16,654 bases of DNA from Euryarchaeota archaeon UBA602 (GCA_002498455.1 DAHO01000081.1:65108-81761); one strand, 5' to 3'; shown: positions 1 through 8,256, counted from the stretch's first letter. Numbers and translations are program-made. Notes: generated by a model not told the origin, from the sequence alone.

Positions 1-1
1 T

Positions 2-76
2 AGAGCAGAGATTTTTGACGCTTTGAACGCATTGCTCGAGCGTAATTCCCCTCAGTATGGTCGGGCGATACCTTAA
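2..76 (+). CDS. Possible C-terminal end of an upstream gene (partial)
   Basis: Frame 2 is open from the window edge to a TAA at 74-76 and encodes 24 residues, including AEIFDALNALLERN, with the helical Ala/Leu/Glu-rich composition of the neighbouring proteins. It would be the 3' end of a gene lying outside the window on the same strand as the hydroxylase, whose start follows 26 nt later. A stretch this short can be open by chance, and one reverse-strand frame is also open here, so the call is weak. No function can be assigned. Confidence 0.35.
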   Translation, partial: RAEIFDALNALLERNSPQYGRAIP

Positions 77-102
77 GGCTAAATTGACGCAGAATATCAG
101 CA

Positions 103-849
103 ATGGTCCCCTCTTTGCTGATTTCTGGTTCACTGGTTTTGGCCACGGGTGGCCTGTTCCATCTTCTAGAAAATCAGAGACCGCTTGAGGACATTGATCG
201 TACAAAACATCTCAAATTCGACATCATTGTTGTGGTTATCTCTGCATTGATGGTTGCAGGATTGACCGTTTGGTTACTCGATGGTTTTGTGAGAACATGG
301 CTGTTGAACAATGTTCAGCTGTTCGACTCGATTGTATCTCAGCCATTGTGGCTACGGATTTCATTGGCATTGGTCATTGGAGATCTTGGATATTACCTCG
401 CGCATAGACTCATGCATACCTCTCCATTGTGGCGTACCCATGTTTTCCATCATTCAATACAGGAGATTTACTGGTTTTCAGGACTCCGATCATCAGCGAT
501 GAATTCTCTCATCATCCGATTGCCATATCTGGTGGCCATGTGCATGTTCGCGATTCCAGCCTCAGCAGTCGCCTCGATAGCAGTGGCTCTAGGCCTGGTC
601 AATTTCTGGGTCCATTCCAATCTCAACATTTCGATGGGTCCGCTGAACTATTTGTTCATCACACCGCCATTCCACCGAGTCCACCATTCCATGGCAGAAA
701 TCGCAATCGATCGAAACTTTGGGAACATCCTCTCTTGCTGGGATTATCTGTTCCGCACTGCCGTTGACCCCTCTGCAGAATTGAATGTCTCAGAGAAGGG
801 CTTTGAAGTCGAATCCAACCAAGTCATAAGGCAACTTGTCGGCCTCTAA
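103..849 (+). CDS. Sterol desaturase / fatty acid hydroxylase superfamily membrane protein
   Basis: This 248-residue protein is predicted to be an integral membrane di-iron oxygenase that hydroxylates or desaturates a lipid or carotenoid. The histidine clusters of the superfamily are all visible: HRLMH (H101, H105), HVFHH (H113, H116, H117), a lone His in FWVHSN (H171) and HRVHH (H191, H194, H195). Hydrophobic segments lie near residues 3-19, 41-60, 84-100 and 140-168, so the histidines would face the cytoplasm around the iron pair. The length fits the family. The ATG at 103 is the first in frame and has no clear Shine-Dalgarno. The substrate cannot be read from sequence; sterol, ether-lipid or carotenoid modification are all possible. 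The gene converges on the OsmC gene with a 4-nt stop overlap. Confidence 0.9.
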   Translation: MVPSLLISGSLVLATGGLFHLLENQRPLEDIDRTKHLKFDIIVVVISALMVAGLTVWLLDGFVRTWLLNNVQLFDSIVSQPLWLRISLALVIGDLGYYLAHRLMHTSPLWRTHVFHHSIQEIYWFSGLRSSAMNSLIIRLPYLVAMCMFAIPASAVASIAVALGLVNFWVHSNLNISMGPLNYLFITPPFHRVHHSMAEIAIDRNFGNILSCWDYLFRTAVDPSAELNVSEKGFEVESNQVIRQLVGL

Positions 850-1250
850 GGATGAATGGCCAATTCCCAATCAAGAGTCGCCCCTGAACCCGTGACCATG
901 GCCCCTACTGAGCAGTTCTTCTCGTGGCTCTTCTCAATTATTCGTTCAACCAATTGACGTGGTACGTCGCCTTCAATGACATACTTCATTCGAACTGCAG
1001 TGAACATCCGCGGCGGCTCCTCTCGACGATCTGCATCGAGCTCAATCCACATATCGCGCACATTTTCCATACGGTGCTTGAGGCCAGTGATCACGTCCAG
1101 AAGCGTACATCCACCATGTGCAAGTAGGACCAGTTGAACCGGGTTGGGTGTATCACTGGTGTGCATTGGAATCGAGGCCCCATGCTCGTTTTCACCCATC
1201 AAATCTTCATCACCTGTCCACCGAACAATTCCTCTCATGAGCGTCCGCAT
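846..1250 (-). CDS. OsmC/YhfA-like redox protein
   Basis: With the ATG at 1250 this is a 134-residue OsmC-family protein, the same length as E. coli YhfA, which it resembles along its whole length: an N-terminal RGIVRWTG strand, then GGCTLLDV, the RREEPPRMFT segment and NCSV near the C terminus. The two cysteines typical of the family are C48 and C113. OsmC proteins are cytosolic dimers that reduce organic hydroperoxides through this pair; the YhfA branch is not well characterised, so peroxide reduction here is inferred from the family. The frame extends upstream to 1370, but that part would overlap icd and has no OsmC similarity. ATG 1238 is an alternative start. It is divergent from icd across about 60 bp and its stop interlocks with the hydroxylase stop. 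Confidence 0.88.
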   Translation of the reverse strand: MRTLMRGIVRWTGDEDLMGENEHGASIPMHTSDTPNPVQLVLLAHGGCTLLDVITGLKHRMENVRDMWIELDADRREEPPRMFTAVRMKYVIEGDVPRQLVERIIEKSHEKNCSVGAMVTGSGATLDWELAIHP

Positions 1251-1300
1251 ACGTGAGGAGTGAATGAGGGTTAGCATCATCAAGGGCCTCCATCTCGGCG

Positions 1301-1304
1301 GGAG
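1301..1304 (+). promoter_or_regulatory. Shine-Dalgarno supporting the icd start at 1312
   Basis: GGAG followed by a 7-nt spacer precedes ATG 1312. An in-frame ATG at 1264 exists, but the protein starting at 1312 begins like other isocitrate dehydrogenases, so this site decides the start. Confidence 0.55.
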
Positions 1305-1311
1305 TGATAGC

Positions 1312-2538
1312 ATGACAGGCACCTCAATCACCATGGAAGGCGGCACCCTAAACGTTCCCAACGACCCCATCGTTTACTACATCGAAGGGGATGGGATTGG
1401 AATCGATATTTCCCCCGTCATGATTGACGTTGTCGATGCCAGTGTTGCCAAGGCCTATGGCGGCGAGAAACAGATTCACTGGGATGAAGTCCTAGCCGGT
1501 GAGAAAGCATTCAACGCAACTGGAGAGTGGTTGCCTGAAGCCACACTGGACGCCATGCGAACCGGCTTGGTCTCTATCAAAGGCCCATTGACCACACCGG
1601 TCGGAGGCGGAATTCGCAGTCTCAATGTTGCCCTCCGACAGAAGTTGGATTTGTTCGCCTGTGTTCGTCCAGTACGCTGGTATGCAGGCACACCTAGCCC
1701 GGTCCGAGACCCTGGTGCTGTGGACATGATCATCTTCCGAGAAAACAGTGAGGACGTTTATGCAGGCATCGAATGGGAAGCGGGTTCAGAAGAAGTTGCC
1801 AAGGTCATCGATTTTTTCCAGAACGAAATGGGTGTTGACAAAATCCGATTCCCCAACACCAGTGGCATTGGAATCAAGCCGATTTCCAGTGAAGGAACTG
1901 CACGTATCGTTCGAGCCGCGATTCAGTATGCGATTGACAACGACAAGGATAGCGTGACATTGGTTCACAAAGGGAATATCATGAAGTTCACAGAAGGTGG
2001 ATTCCGGGATTGGGGTTACGAACTGGCTCAGAAGGAGTTTGGCGCAACTTTACTCGATGGTGGACCTTGGTGCACCCTCACAAATCCCAACACTGGCAAT
2101 ACGATCACCATCAAAGACGTCATTGCCGATGCCATGCTTCAACAGGTTCTCACGCGCCCACGCGAGTATGGTGTGTTAGCAACGATGAACCTCAACGGCG
2201 ATTACATCTCAGACGCACTCGCAGCTCAAGTGGGTGGCATTGGAATCGCACCAGGTGCAAACATCAACTACGATACGGGGATTTCTATCTTTGAAGCAAC
2301 GCATGGAACTGCTCCCAAGTATACTGGACAAGACAAGGTCAATCCCGGTAGTTTGATTCTCAGCGCTGAGATGATGCTAAGGCACATGGGTTGGGGCGAG
2401 GCCGCAGATCTAATCGTCAAGGGTATGGAAGGTGCCATTAGCGCCAAGACGGTCACCTATGATTTTGAGCGATTGATGGATGATGCGACTCTCCTCAAGT
2501 GCTCTGAATTCGGTCAAGCCATCATCGACAATATGTGA
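1312..2538 (+). CDS. icd: NADP-dependent isocitrate dehydrogenase
   Basis: This enzyme oxidatively decarboxylates isocitrate to 2-oxoglutarate with reduction of NADP, a TCA-cycle step and a major NADPH source. The 408-residue product matches E. coli Icd nearly end to end: LNVP near the start, YIEGDGIG, KGPLTTPVGGGIRSLNVALR, FRENSEDVYAGIEW, LVHKGNIMKFTEG, MNLNGDYISDALAAQVGG and ATHGTAPKY. The residues that set NADP preference in E. coli (K344, Y345, V351, Y391, R395) are all present as K336, Y337, V343, Y383 and R387. The serine that AceK phosphorylates in E. coli is present as S103. ATG 1312 is preferred over 1264 because of a GGAG seven bases upstream and because it matches the family N terminus. 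It probably forms an operon with the methyltransferase 9 nt downstream. The strong bacterial likeness suggests old transfer into this lineage (inference). Confidence 0.97.
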   Translation: MTGTSITMEGGTLNVPNDPIVYYIEGDGIGIDISPVMIDVVDASVAKAYGGEKQIHWDEVLAGEKAFNATGEWLPEATLDAMRTGLVSIKGPLTTPVGGGIRSLNVALRQKLDLFACVRPVRWYAGTPSPVRDPGAVDMIIFRENSEDVYAGIEWEAGSEEVAKVIDFFQNEMGVDKIRFPNTSGIGIKPISSEGTARIVRAAIQYAIDNDKDSVTLVHKGNIMKFTEGGFRDWGYELAQKEFGATLLDGGPWCTLTNPNTGNTITIKDVIADAMLQQVLTRPREYGVLATMNLNGDYISDALAAQVGGIGIAPGANINYDTGISIFEATHGTAPKYTGQDKVNPGSLILSAEMMLRHMGWGEAADLIVKGMEGAISAKTVTYDFERLMDDATLLKCSEFGQAIIDNM

Positions 2539-2547
2539 GCGATTCCG

Positions 2548-3231
2548 ATGGATGATATGTTTGGAAATCCATTGCCCGAAGAGTTTCGAGAACGTCTCCT
2601 GAAACTCTCTGATGCCGCACAAGCAGATGGCGAACCTTTACGTTGGTTTGAGGAGTTATACTCGTCCGCCAATCGAAATTCGAAAGAAATTCCTTGGGCA
2701 CGCATGGAACCCCATCCAAAGATGGTCGAATGGATTGCCAGTCAACCCGATGTACAGGGCAAGGCCTTAGTCATCGGTTGTGGGTTAGGCGATGATGCAG
2801 AATGGTTGTCAGCGATTGGATTCGAAGTGACCGCCTTCGACATTTCAGAATCTTCCATACAATGGTGCAAAGAGCGCTTCCCATCAACCGATGTCGATTA
2901 CATCGTCGCTGATTTACTCAATCCTCCAGCGAAGTGGCTCAATGAATATGACTTGGTAGTTGAGATTCACATCTTGCAGGCCATTCCTGAAGAGGTTCGC
3001 GACCCTGCTGCCTCCCAAATCCCAGGTTTGTTGAACTCGAAAGGATCGTTGTTGTGTATCGGTCGATTGGCTGGGCTTCAAATTCCAAATGAACCCCCTC
3101 CACCCTGGCCGTTGTCTAGAACGTGGTTGGAGGGACGATTTGCATCGCTCAACCCAACATCATTCCAACATTTCACTTACGAAGAATCACCGAGTATTGA
3201 TCGGTATCTCGCATCTTGGATTGCAGATTAA
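2548..3231 (+). CDS. Class I SAM-dependent methyltransferase
   Basis: This 227-residue protein has a Rossmann-type methyltransferase core. The SAM-binding glycine motif is ALVIGCGLGDD (residues 73-83), the ribose-binding acidic residue lies in TAFDIS (D98), motif III is YIVADLL (around D122) and the post-motif strand is YDLVVEIHILQAI (134-146). The layout is reminiscent of thiopurine/tellurite-type methyltransferases, but the substrate is not recognisable. The N-terminal 60 residues are helical and contain conserved-looking Trp and Pro (WFEELY, PWARMEPHP) that may cap the active site. It begins 9 nt after the icd stop and is very likely co-transcribed with it. No SD is evident; ATG 2557 is an alternative start. 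Its TAA shares the tetranucleotide TTAA with the opposing PIN-protein stop. Confidence 0.9.
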   Translation: MDDMFGNPLPEEFRERLLKLSDAAQADGEPLRWFEELYSSANRNSKEIPWARMEPHPKMVEWIASQPDVQGKALVIGCGLGDDAEWLSAIGFEVTAFDISESSIQWCKERFPSTDVDYIVADLLNPPAKWLNEYDLVVEIHILQAIPEEVRDPAASQIPGLLNSKGSLLCIGRLAGLQIPNEPPPPWPLSRTWLEGRFASLNPTSFQHFTYEESPSIDRYLASWIAD

Positions 3232-6200
3232 ACCCACTGGCTCAGTTCTCTCGCTGTTCGAACCACACCGAACCCAAACACTTCTTCGAGGGAGCGCCGA
3301 ACAATCCAGAAATCGGAATCTCGGGAGGCAACCAATATCGAGCCAATGCCTTTGTGGGTCGTTTCCGCCAACATCGCTGCATCTCTCATGATATCACGGT
3401 CCCCACGCTCAGGATAAATCGCCTCCCCGTTGATTTTGGTTCGATTATCTAAGGACTGAGCACTATTCGCGATTTTTCCATCGACAACCGCCCAATAGGT
3501 ATCGCGATGCTCAATCATGAAGTCGATGGTTTGTTGCTCAAATGCTTCAACTTCATCGAAATCATTTGTACCCGGTTTCCAAGTCGAAAAATCCTTGATT
3601 ACCTCGGTGCAAACTTCCTGAGCTGTTTTTTCATTGATACGCTCATTCCATTGAGCCTCATCAATCCAGACATCATTGAACAGTGAGCGAACCCGTTCGA
3701 GGTTGCTCATCATGTTCTTGAATTCAAATTCCGCGGCTTTCGGAATAGACAATTCAACCATGCCCTCATCTGCCTTGAAGCGAACCGTCCGGTGGAAGGA
3801 TCCATGGGCATTAATTTCAATTCCACCTTCATCACTGAGCAACCACCCGATTTTTTCCTTGGCAGCATCAATCAATAAATTAGTATCAATTAGAATCAAC
3901 GGCTTCAAAGTTAAATGACGCAATTTCCTTCGAGTACGAATGGGTAACTTGCTTTCATTAAGCCGAAAGATACCATTTTGAATTCGAAGCAGAGCCTTCA
4001 TCTCATTGATGGCAAACAATCCTGAATTCATGGCACGCTCAAACATCATCAGCCCCTGAGTAGGATTGAGTTGCGCGGCCTCACCAGCCACACTTTCCAC
4101 TTCTTGTACACTGGGTTGATCTCGTAACAAATCTCTGAATTGGGATTCCAATTTACTTCGCTGACTCCGACGATTGTCTCGAGCCCCATGAGTGATTGCT
4201 GCCCTGATTCTCCCCTGCCACAGTTCTTTGGGTAGGTTCCGCGAATTCGGATAAGTGAACAACAAATCCAATTCGTCTGAAGGATAGGTTTTGCGTTGCT
4301 TCTCAATGATTTCACCATCTTCCCCTTCGATCGTGAAGGTTTCAGTTTGAACAATCCAATCCATGATTTTCCTTTTGGCAGCCTCTGGCTGTTGGCGTTG
4401 CGCATCATCACAAACACGTAGATACAACTGGAACAGTCCAGTCAATGCGGATGTAAGCGCTTGTTGGGATTCCAACATTTGTACAGCTTCAGAAAATCTC
4501 CCGGCATGGGCATAGGCAATCAGAGCCCTTCGAGCCAATCGGACTCGATTTTCAAAGCTGAATTCAACATCAAGGCTAGCCTTGTGCAAAGAACGAGCCG
4601 CATTCAGATATTGTCCACGACTTTCTTCGATAGATGCAGTAATGATCTGGTACCAAGAAGTTGAAGAAGCATTCAATCGGTGCCACTCTGCAAATGCAGG
4701 AATTGCAATACTATCGTGCTCCAATACCATCTGTCGAACCCCATCGACGATTCGGTTTCGCGGTGATTTGCCAACCAACTTTTCGAGGATATCAATCGCC
4801 ATCTTGGTATGGTCGCTTCGATGATTTTCCAGCAATCGAATGGCACGATTGAATCGAAGCCGATCCAGTACAGCATGGAAGAGGCGCAACTCCACTCCCT
4901 TCAACGATGAATTGTCGATGGAGACTCCCAATTTTTCCAACCGATCAGCGGGGACCAACCCATCGCCCCCCTTCAACAAAGCCTGTCTACATTGATTGAA
5001 TGCCCGAATCGCCTCTCGATTGGCTGCAACTCTGCGTTGGATTCCATCCAAATCCGCAGGTGCACCTTCCAAGAGTTTGATCAATCCAATGGCTGTTTCG
5101 GAGAGGACGCCGCTAGATTCCTTCGTCAAGACCTCGATTGCTTTCGGCCGAGCCTCTTCCACCCATTCACTGAGTTTGGCGTTTGCATTACCCGGAAGGA
5201 GGTGATAGACCAAGATGGTTCGATGTGGATATGTTGTAGCCCCATCATCGATTTTCATCAATATCGATCCGATTTGAATCGCATCTCCAGCTTGAGTGAA
5301 CACATCTAGGGCCAACGTATCGAAATCAGTACCAACGAAACTCTCTCTTTCTTGAACTTCTTTTCCTGCCATAGCCCGAAGGTGTACGGGCAATGCTTCG
5401 GTTTGTAACACCAACAGAATATCATCATCACTGAATTTGTCGATTTCTGTTTCCACACGGAGAACTAGATTGGACCAACCATCTGTAGAGGTTTCGCTAA
5501 GAATTAGTTCAATGATTAAGCCCATTCGATGGGTTTGAGTAATGTTGAGGTTGGCAATCAATTCAAGCGCATCCTCATTTTTGCCCTCGCGCACTAGTGC
5601 TGCAATCAGTGCCCATGACAAGGCTCGTAGCGACTCTGCATCTCCTACCAACTCGAGCCCTTTCTTCAATTCTTTAGACGGCAACTCAATATCCTCAGGG
5701 ATACCCATCCAGGCTTGCTTCCGCATGGCTTCAGACAGCCCATCGGTTCCCGTCGCATTGTAGCATGCATCCCATGAAGATAAGTCTCCACGCCGTAGAT
5801 TGAACAGAGCGAGATGATTCGCGGCGATGTTAGCGATATTCTGTTGTGAATTCGATAATTCCGATAAATCGGAAATGGCCCCTTCGTCACCAATACCTAT
5901 ACGGCATAGCCCACGGATGAGTACAGCGTCTCCAGAGAGGGAATCCAATGAATCTGAAAGAGCCGGCAACTTCCCTTTCGAATTGAATCCCCGAGAGATA
6001 TTTTGTATGGCTAACTCAATTTCAGCTGTCAGTTGGAACGGGAACGATTGTTGAAGCCACAAACCCAAAGCAACCCGATCTCGGGCGTCAAAGGATGCCG
6101 TCTCAATCCATGCATTATCAGTCTCTGTAGAGACTATTTCAACCGATTTTTTTGGATACATCGACATTTCTGCAAGCAAGGGCGCTTCCTTTGCCATTTT

Positions 6201-6617
6201 GAGCCAAACTGGATGGACACCCTTCAAGCAAGAGTCACGTAAAGCCTGCAATTTCGAATCCCACGCAGGACTCCATTTGCTCCCCAGGCGTGCCCTTTGT
6301 ACAAGCATCGCAGATAATCGGTATCCCGGAGAGGCATTTGAAGAAAGCAACACGTCTACTCCTTCAAGACTCAAAGTGTTGGTATTCTTAGGGCGACGAC
6401 CTCGACCGCGCATTCGTCGACTGGAAGACCGATTATTGCCATCCTCAGCCTTCACTTCTTCTTTATCAAGAGCTACGAGGAGCAGCCCCTTCCAAGGCTT
6501 ATCTAGCAATTTCCAGGCTGCGGTATCCATGGCTTTACGCCGTCTTTTTTCAGGCGAATCTCCAGCCTTAATCGCCACTTCAAGGCACTCGAGTAAGTGG
6601 TCTTCGTTGGTTGCCAT
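3228..6617 (-). CDS. Giant helical-repeat protein with C-terminal PIN nuclease domain
   Basis: This is the largest complete gene here, 1129 residues from ATG 6617 (GTG 6620 is an alternative). The C-terminal ~225 residues form a PIN-type nuclease domain. A strand with LILIDTNLLID gives the first acidic residue (D911), PKAAEFEF the second (E963 or E965), DIMRDAAMLAE the third (D1079), and LVASRDSDFW the fourth (D1100, D1102). This four-acid order is the metal site of PIN ribonucleases such as VapC, so RNA cleavage is the likely activity. Residues ~80-880 appear almost wholly alpha-helical with short repeated Leu/Ala-rich helices, resembling TPR or other superhelical scaffolds. Near the N terminus a basic patch, SSSRRMRGRGRRPKN (residues ~64-78), may bind nucleic acid. 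I do not recognise a named family for the whole protein. No antitoxin-like small gene is adjacent. It diverges from a membrane protein gene and converges on the methyltransferase with a 4-nt overlap. Confidence 0.88.
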   Translation of the reverse strand: MATNEDHLLECLEVAIKAGDSPEKRRRKAMDTAAWKLLDKPWKGLLLVALDKEEVKAEDGNNRSSSRRMRGRGRRPKNTNTLSLEGVDVLLSSNASPGYRLSAMLVQRARLGSKWSPAWDSKLQALRDSCLKGVHPVWLKMAKEAPLLAEMSMYPKKSVEIVSTETDNAWIETASFDARDRVALGLWLQQSFPFQLTAEIELAIQNISRGFNSKGKLPALSDSLDSLSGDAVLIRGLCRIGIGDEGAISDLSELSNSQQNIANIAANHLALFNLRRGDLSSWDACYNATGTDGLSEAMRKQAWMGIPEDIELPSKELKKGLELVGDAESLRALSWALIAALVREGKNEDALELIANLNITQTHRMGLIIELILSETSTDGWSNLVLRVETEIDKFSDDDILLVLQTEALPVHLRAMAGKEVQERESFVGTDFDTLALDVFTQAGDAIQIGSILMKIDDGATTYPHRTILVYHLLPGNANAKLSEWVEEARPKAIEVLTKESSGVLSETAIGLIKLLEGAPADLDGIQRRVAANREAIRAFNQCRQALLKGGDGLVPADRLEKLGVSIDNSSLKGVELRLFHAVLDRLRFNRAIRLLENHRSDHTKMAIDILEKLVGKSPRNRIVDGVRQMVLEHDSIAIPAFAEWHRLNASSTSWYQIITASIEESRGQYLNAARSLHKASLDVEFSFENRVRLARRALIAYAHAGRFSEAVQMLESQQALTSALTGLFQLYLRVCDDAQRQQPEAAKRKIMDWIVQTETFTIEGEDGEIIEKQRKTYPSDELDLLFTYPNSRNLPKELWQGRIRAAITHGARDNRRSQRSKLESQFRDLLRDQPSVQEVESVAGEAAQLNPTQGLMMFERAMNSGLFAINEMKALLRIQNGIFRLNESKLPIRTRRKLRHLTLKPLILIDTNLLIDAAKEKIGWLLSDEGGIEINAHGSFHRTVRFKADEGMVELSIPKAAEFEFKNMMSNLERVRSLFNDVWIDEAQWNERINEKTAQEVCTEVIKDFSTWKPGTNDFDEVEAFEQQTIDFMIEHRDTYWAVVDGKIANSAQSLDNRTKINGEAIYPERGDRDIMRDAAMLAETTHKGIGSILVASRDSDFWIVRRSLEEVFGFGVVRTARELSQWV

Positions 6618-6705
6618 CACTCGCCCCCCGCCTACGGCAAGGTTACAGCGAACATCGGACGATTATGAACGCATCGCTGAAGAATAACCCTAGCCTCCGG
6701 GGGGC
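6618..6705. promoter_or_regulatory. Divergent promoter region with flanking G-run inverted repeat
   Basis: These 88 bp separate two divergent starts. GCCCCCCG (6623-6630) and CGGGGGGC (6698-6705) are perfect inverted copies, so each gene reads CGGGGGGC just before its start codon on its own strand. The centre is moderately AT-rich (GATTATGAA at 6661-6669, GAATAA at 6682-6687), but no convincing TATA box at the expected distance is seen on either strand. Confidence 0.45.
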
Positions 6706-7185
6706 GTGGACACTGTTGATTTAGTCATCCTCCTCCTACACCCCATCGCCGCAATATTGGTGATTGGATGGATATTTCAGCAACAACGAAAGAGGCAGAG
6801 AGACAGGCGTTTCAAGAGTGATGAAAGCACCACTCAGGACTATACACGCCAAAAAGAAAGAGACCAAATTTACAAACTAACCTGGTTCTTAGTCATCAGC
6901 GGATTCATCGCTAATTTCAGTTACAACATACGCTCAGGGGATGCAAATCTCCAGGACATCATATTACCTGCAGGTGTTGGTGGGCTGCATACCCTAGGGG
7001 GCGTCTTCGGAATCGCATTACTGACATATCTCAGGATAAGAAAAAAGGGCCCGAAATCCTCACCATCAGAAAATTCAGAATCAGAAGAAAACCGCACTGG
7101 ATGGAGTCTTTACGACACGTTGATGCTATTGGTGGTAATCCATGCATTTTTCGGCTTTCTTTGGCTATTCGAGTTGCTCGTCTAG
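6706..7185 (+). CDS. Four-helix membrane protein, DUF4079-like (tentative)
   Basis: A GTG start at 6706 gives 159 residues with four predicted membrane helices near 5-24, 57-73, 88-109 and 136-157. A long basic, charged loop (residues ~25-55) follows helix 1 and a Ser/Glu-rich loop (112-132) follows helix 3. Histidines sit in or beside three helices: LLHPIA (H12), GGLHTLGG (H95) and VVIHAFFG (H146). This pattern recalls DUF4079 and cytochrome-b561-like small membrane proteins in which such histidines may bind heme, but the likeness is from memory and weak. Function is unknown. It is divergent from the PIN-nuclease gene, and its TAG stop lies in a CTAG shared with the DHH gene stop. Confidence 0.8.
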   Translation: MDTVDLVILLLHPIAAILVIGWIFQQQRKRQRDRRFKSDESTTQDYTRQKERDQIYKLTWFLVISGFIANFSYNIRSGDANLQDIILPAGVGGLHTLGGVFGIALLTYLRIRKKGPKSSPSENSESEENRTGWSLYDTLMLLVVIHAFFGFLWLFELLV

Positions 7186-8171
7186 CGGCCCCTCCACTCT
7201 CTCATCCAAGCATCAATATTTTTTTCGATATCTTTGGTTTCAACTTCACGTTTTTCGATAATACCAGTGTCTGATAGTGGCTGAATTCTACAACCACAAG
7301 CATTTGCATGGCCTCCACCGTCCACATCGAATGCAGTTGCAAGCGTGGTCAAATCAAACAACCCCCCCTCCTTGTGCAGGAATGAATTCGAATAAAATGA
7401 AGCCGATAGCGGCCATTGATGCTCCGAGGGTTCAGCATCCCCATGAATGATGATACATGCATCACAATCTCCCCCAAAATGGGCGGTTATCAGGTAGCCA
7501 TTGGTACGAACTCCTTTCCCATTCAATCTAACGATGGCCATCCGATCGTCAATTTCTGAACACTCGTCAATCATTGATTGAAGTCTAGTAAACTCATCCT
7601 TTGCCATACGGACCTTTTCGTGAATCTCTTCGACATTGATTAGCATATCGGGAGAGGCCCCGTCGGTAATTTCAGTTAATAGCAACGCACACAATTCGGG
7701 TTCTGAGGCATCCATAATTCTGCCAATCCAAACGATTGGGTGGTTTGAGAGAAATTCTTCTCTGGATATTTTCCCCCCATCCAACTTGTCAACCATATCC
7801 ATCCATTGTTCAATATCGGACAGGTCGACGATTTCGCGAAAGGTATCAAAGCAAACCCTTGCAGCACTGAGGGCGGAATCCCAGATGATTTTACAACCTC
7901 TTGCCTCTGCCTCTAAAATCTGTAATTCCGTGGGTTTGTTGGTTAGATGGTGGTCGATATGCAACCCACAATTTGGATGAAAAGGTAAATCGACGACCGC
8001 GGTTTTTTCATGAATGAAGTCGTCTATATCTCCTCGTCGAATCTCTGCAGGGTGGCTAAACCGAACTTCTGCATCGTTCCAAACCCGCTTCAAAATCGCC
8101 GCTGACAACAATCCGTCGAGATCACCATCTGCAACGATTCGTTGAATTTGAATCTCTTCCACGGCAACCAT
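7182..8171 (-). CDS. DHH family phosphoesterase
   Basis: This 329-residue enzyme carries the metal-binding motifs of the DHH superfamily, which includes RecJ exonuclease and NrnA-type nanoRNases. Motif I is ADGDLDG (D15, D17, D19), motif II is TAVVDLP (D61), motif III is the name-giving IDHH (D73-H75), and motif IV is probably MVDKLDGG (D127). The C-terminal substrate-binding DHHA1 module shows GGGHANACG (residues 285-293). Likely substrates are short single-stranded nucleic acids or linear or cyclic dinucleotides; which one is not readable. ATG 8171 is preferred because GGAGGG sits five bases upstream; an in-frame ATG at 8225 would add 18 residues without recognisable motifs. It is divergent from a Nudix gene and converges on the four-helix membrane protein gene with a 4-nt overlap. 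Confidence 0.92.
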   Translation of the reverse strand: MVAVEEIQIQRIVADGDLDGLLSAAILKRVWNDAEVRFSHPAEIRRGDIDDFIHEKTAVVDLPFHPNCGLHIDHHLTNKPTELQILEAEARGCKIIWDSALSAARVCFDTFREIVDLSDIEQWMDMVDKLDGGKISREEFLSNHPIVWIGRIMDASEPELCALLLTEITDGASPDMLINVEEIHEKVRMAKDEFTRLQSMIDECSEIDDRMAIVRLNGKGVRTNGYLITAHFGGDCDACIIIHGDAEPSEHQWPLSASFYSNSFLHKEGGLFDLTTLATAFDVDGGGHANACGCRIQPLSDTGIIEKREVETKDIEKNIDAWMREWRGR

Positions 8172-8177
8172 GCCTAC

Positions 8178-8182
8178 CCTCC
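8178..8182 (-). promoter_or_regulatory. Shine-Dalgarno deciding the DHH gene start
   Basis: Read on the minus strand this is GGAGG, with a 6-nt spacer to ATG 8171. It is one of the best SD matches in the window and favours 8171 over the upstream ATG at 8225. Confidence 0.6.
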
Positions 8183-8247
8183 AGCATTGTGGGTCAACCC
8201 ATTTGGCACTTAGCGTTGGCGACATCGGATGCTGTTGTTGAGAAATG

Positions 8248-8256
8248 AATTTGTAT
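8248..8256. promoter_or_regulatory. Candidate TATA element shared by the DHH and Nudix genes
   Basis: AATTTGTAT is the most AT-rich stretch between the two divergent genes. Its centre is about 25 nt before the Nudix ATG at 8277, which fits a leaderless transcript. On the other strand it is about 27 nt from ATG 8225, which would give the DHH gene a leader of roughly 54 nt containing its SD. Spacing is the only evidence. Confidence 0.35.

Noticed and set aside
1264..1311. N-terminal extension of icd from ATG 1264
   Set aside because: The added 16 residues have no match to the Icd family, while ATG 1312 has an SD and the right family length.
1251..1370. N-terminal extension of the OsmC protein
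   Set aside because: It would overlap icd in antisense and lies outside the conserved OsmC fold, which is complete from ATG 1250.
3228..6617. Toxin-antitoxin pair around the PIN domain
   Set aside because: VapC toxins are small and sit beside an antitoxin gene; here the PIN domain is part of a 1129-residue protein with no small co-directional partner.
6199..6687. 162-codon open frame on the plus strand
   Set aside because: It lies antisense to the PIN-protein N terminus, has the Arg/Ser/Pro-rich composition of a shadow frame and runs through the divergent promoter.
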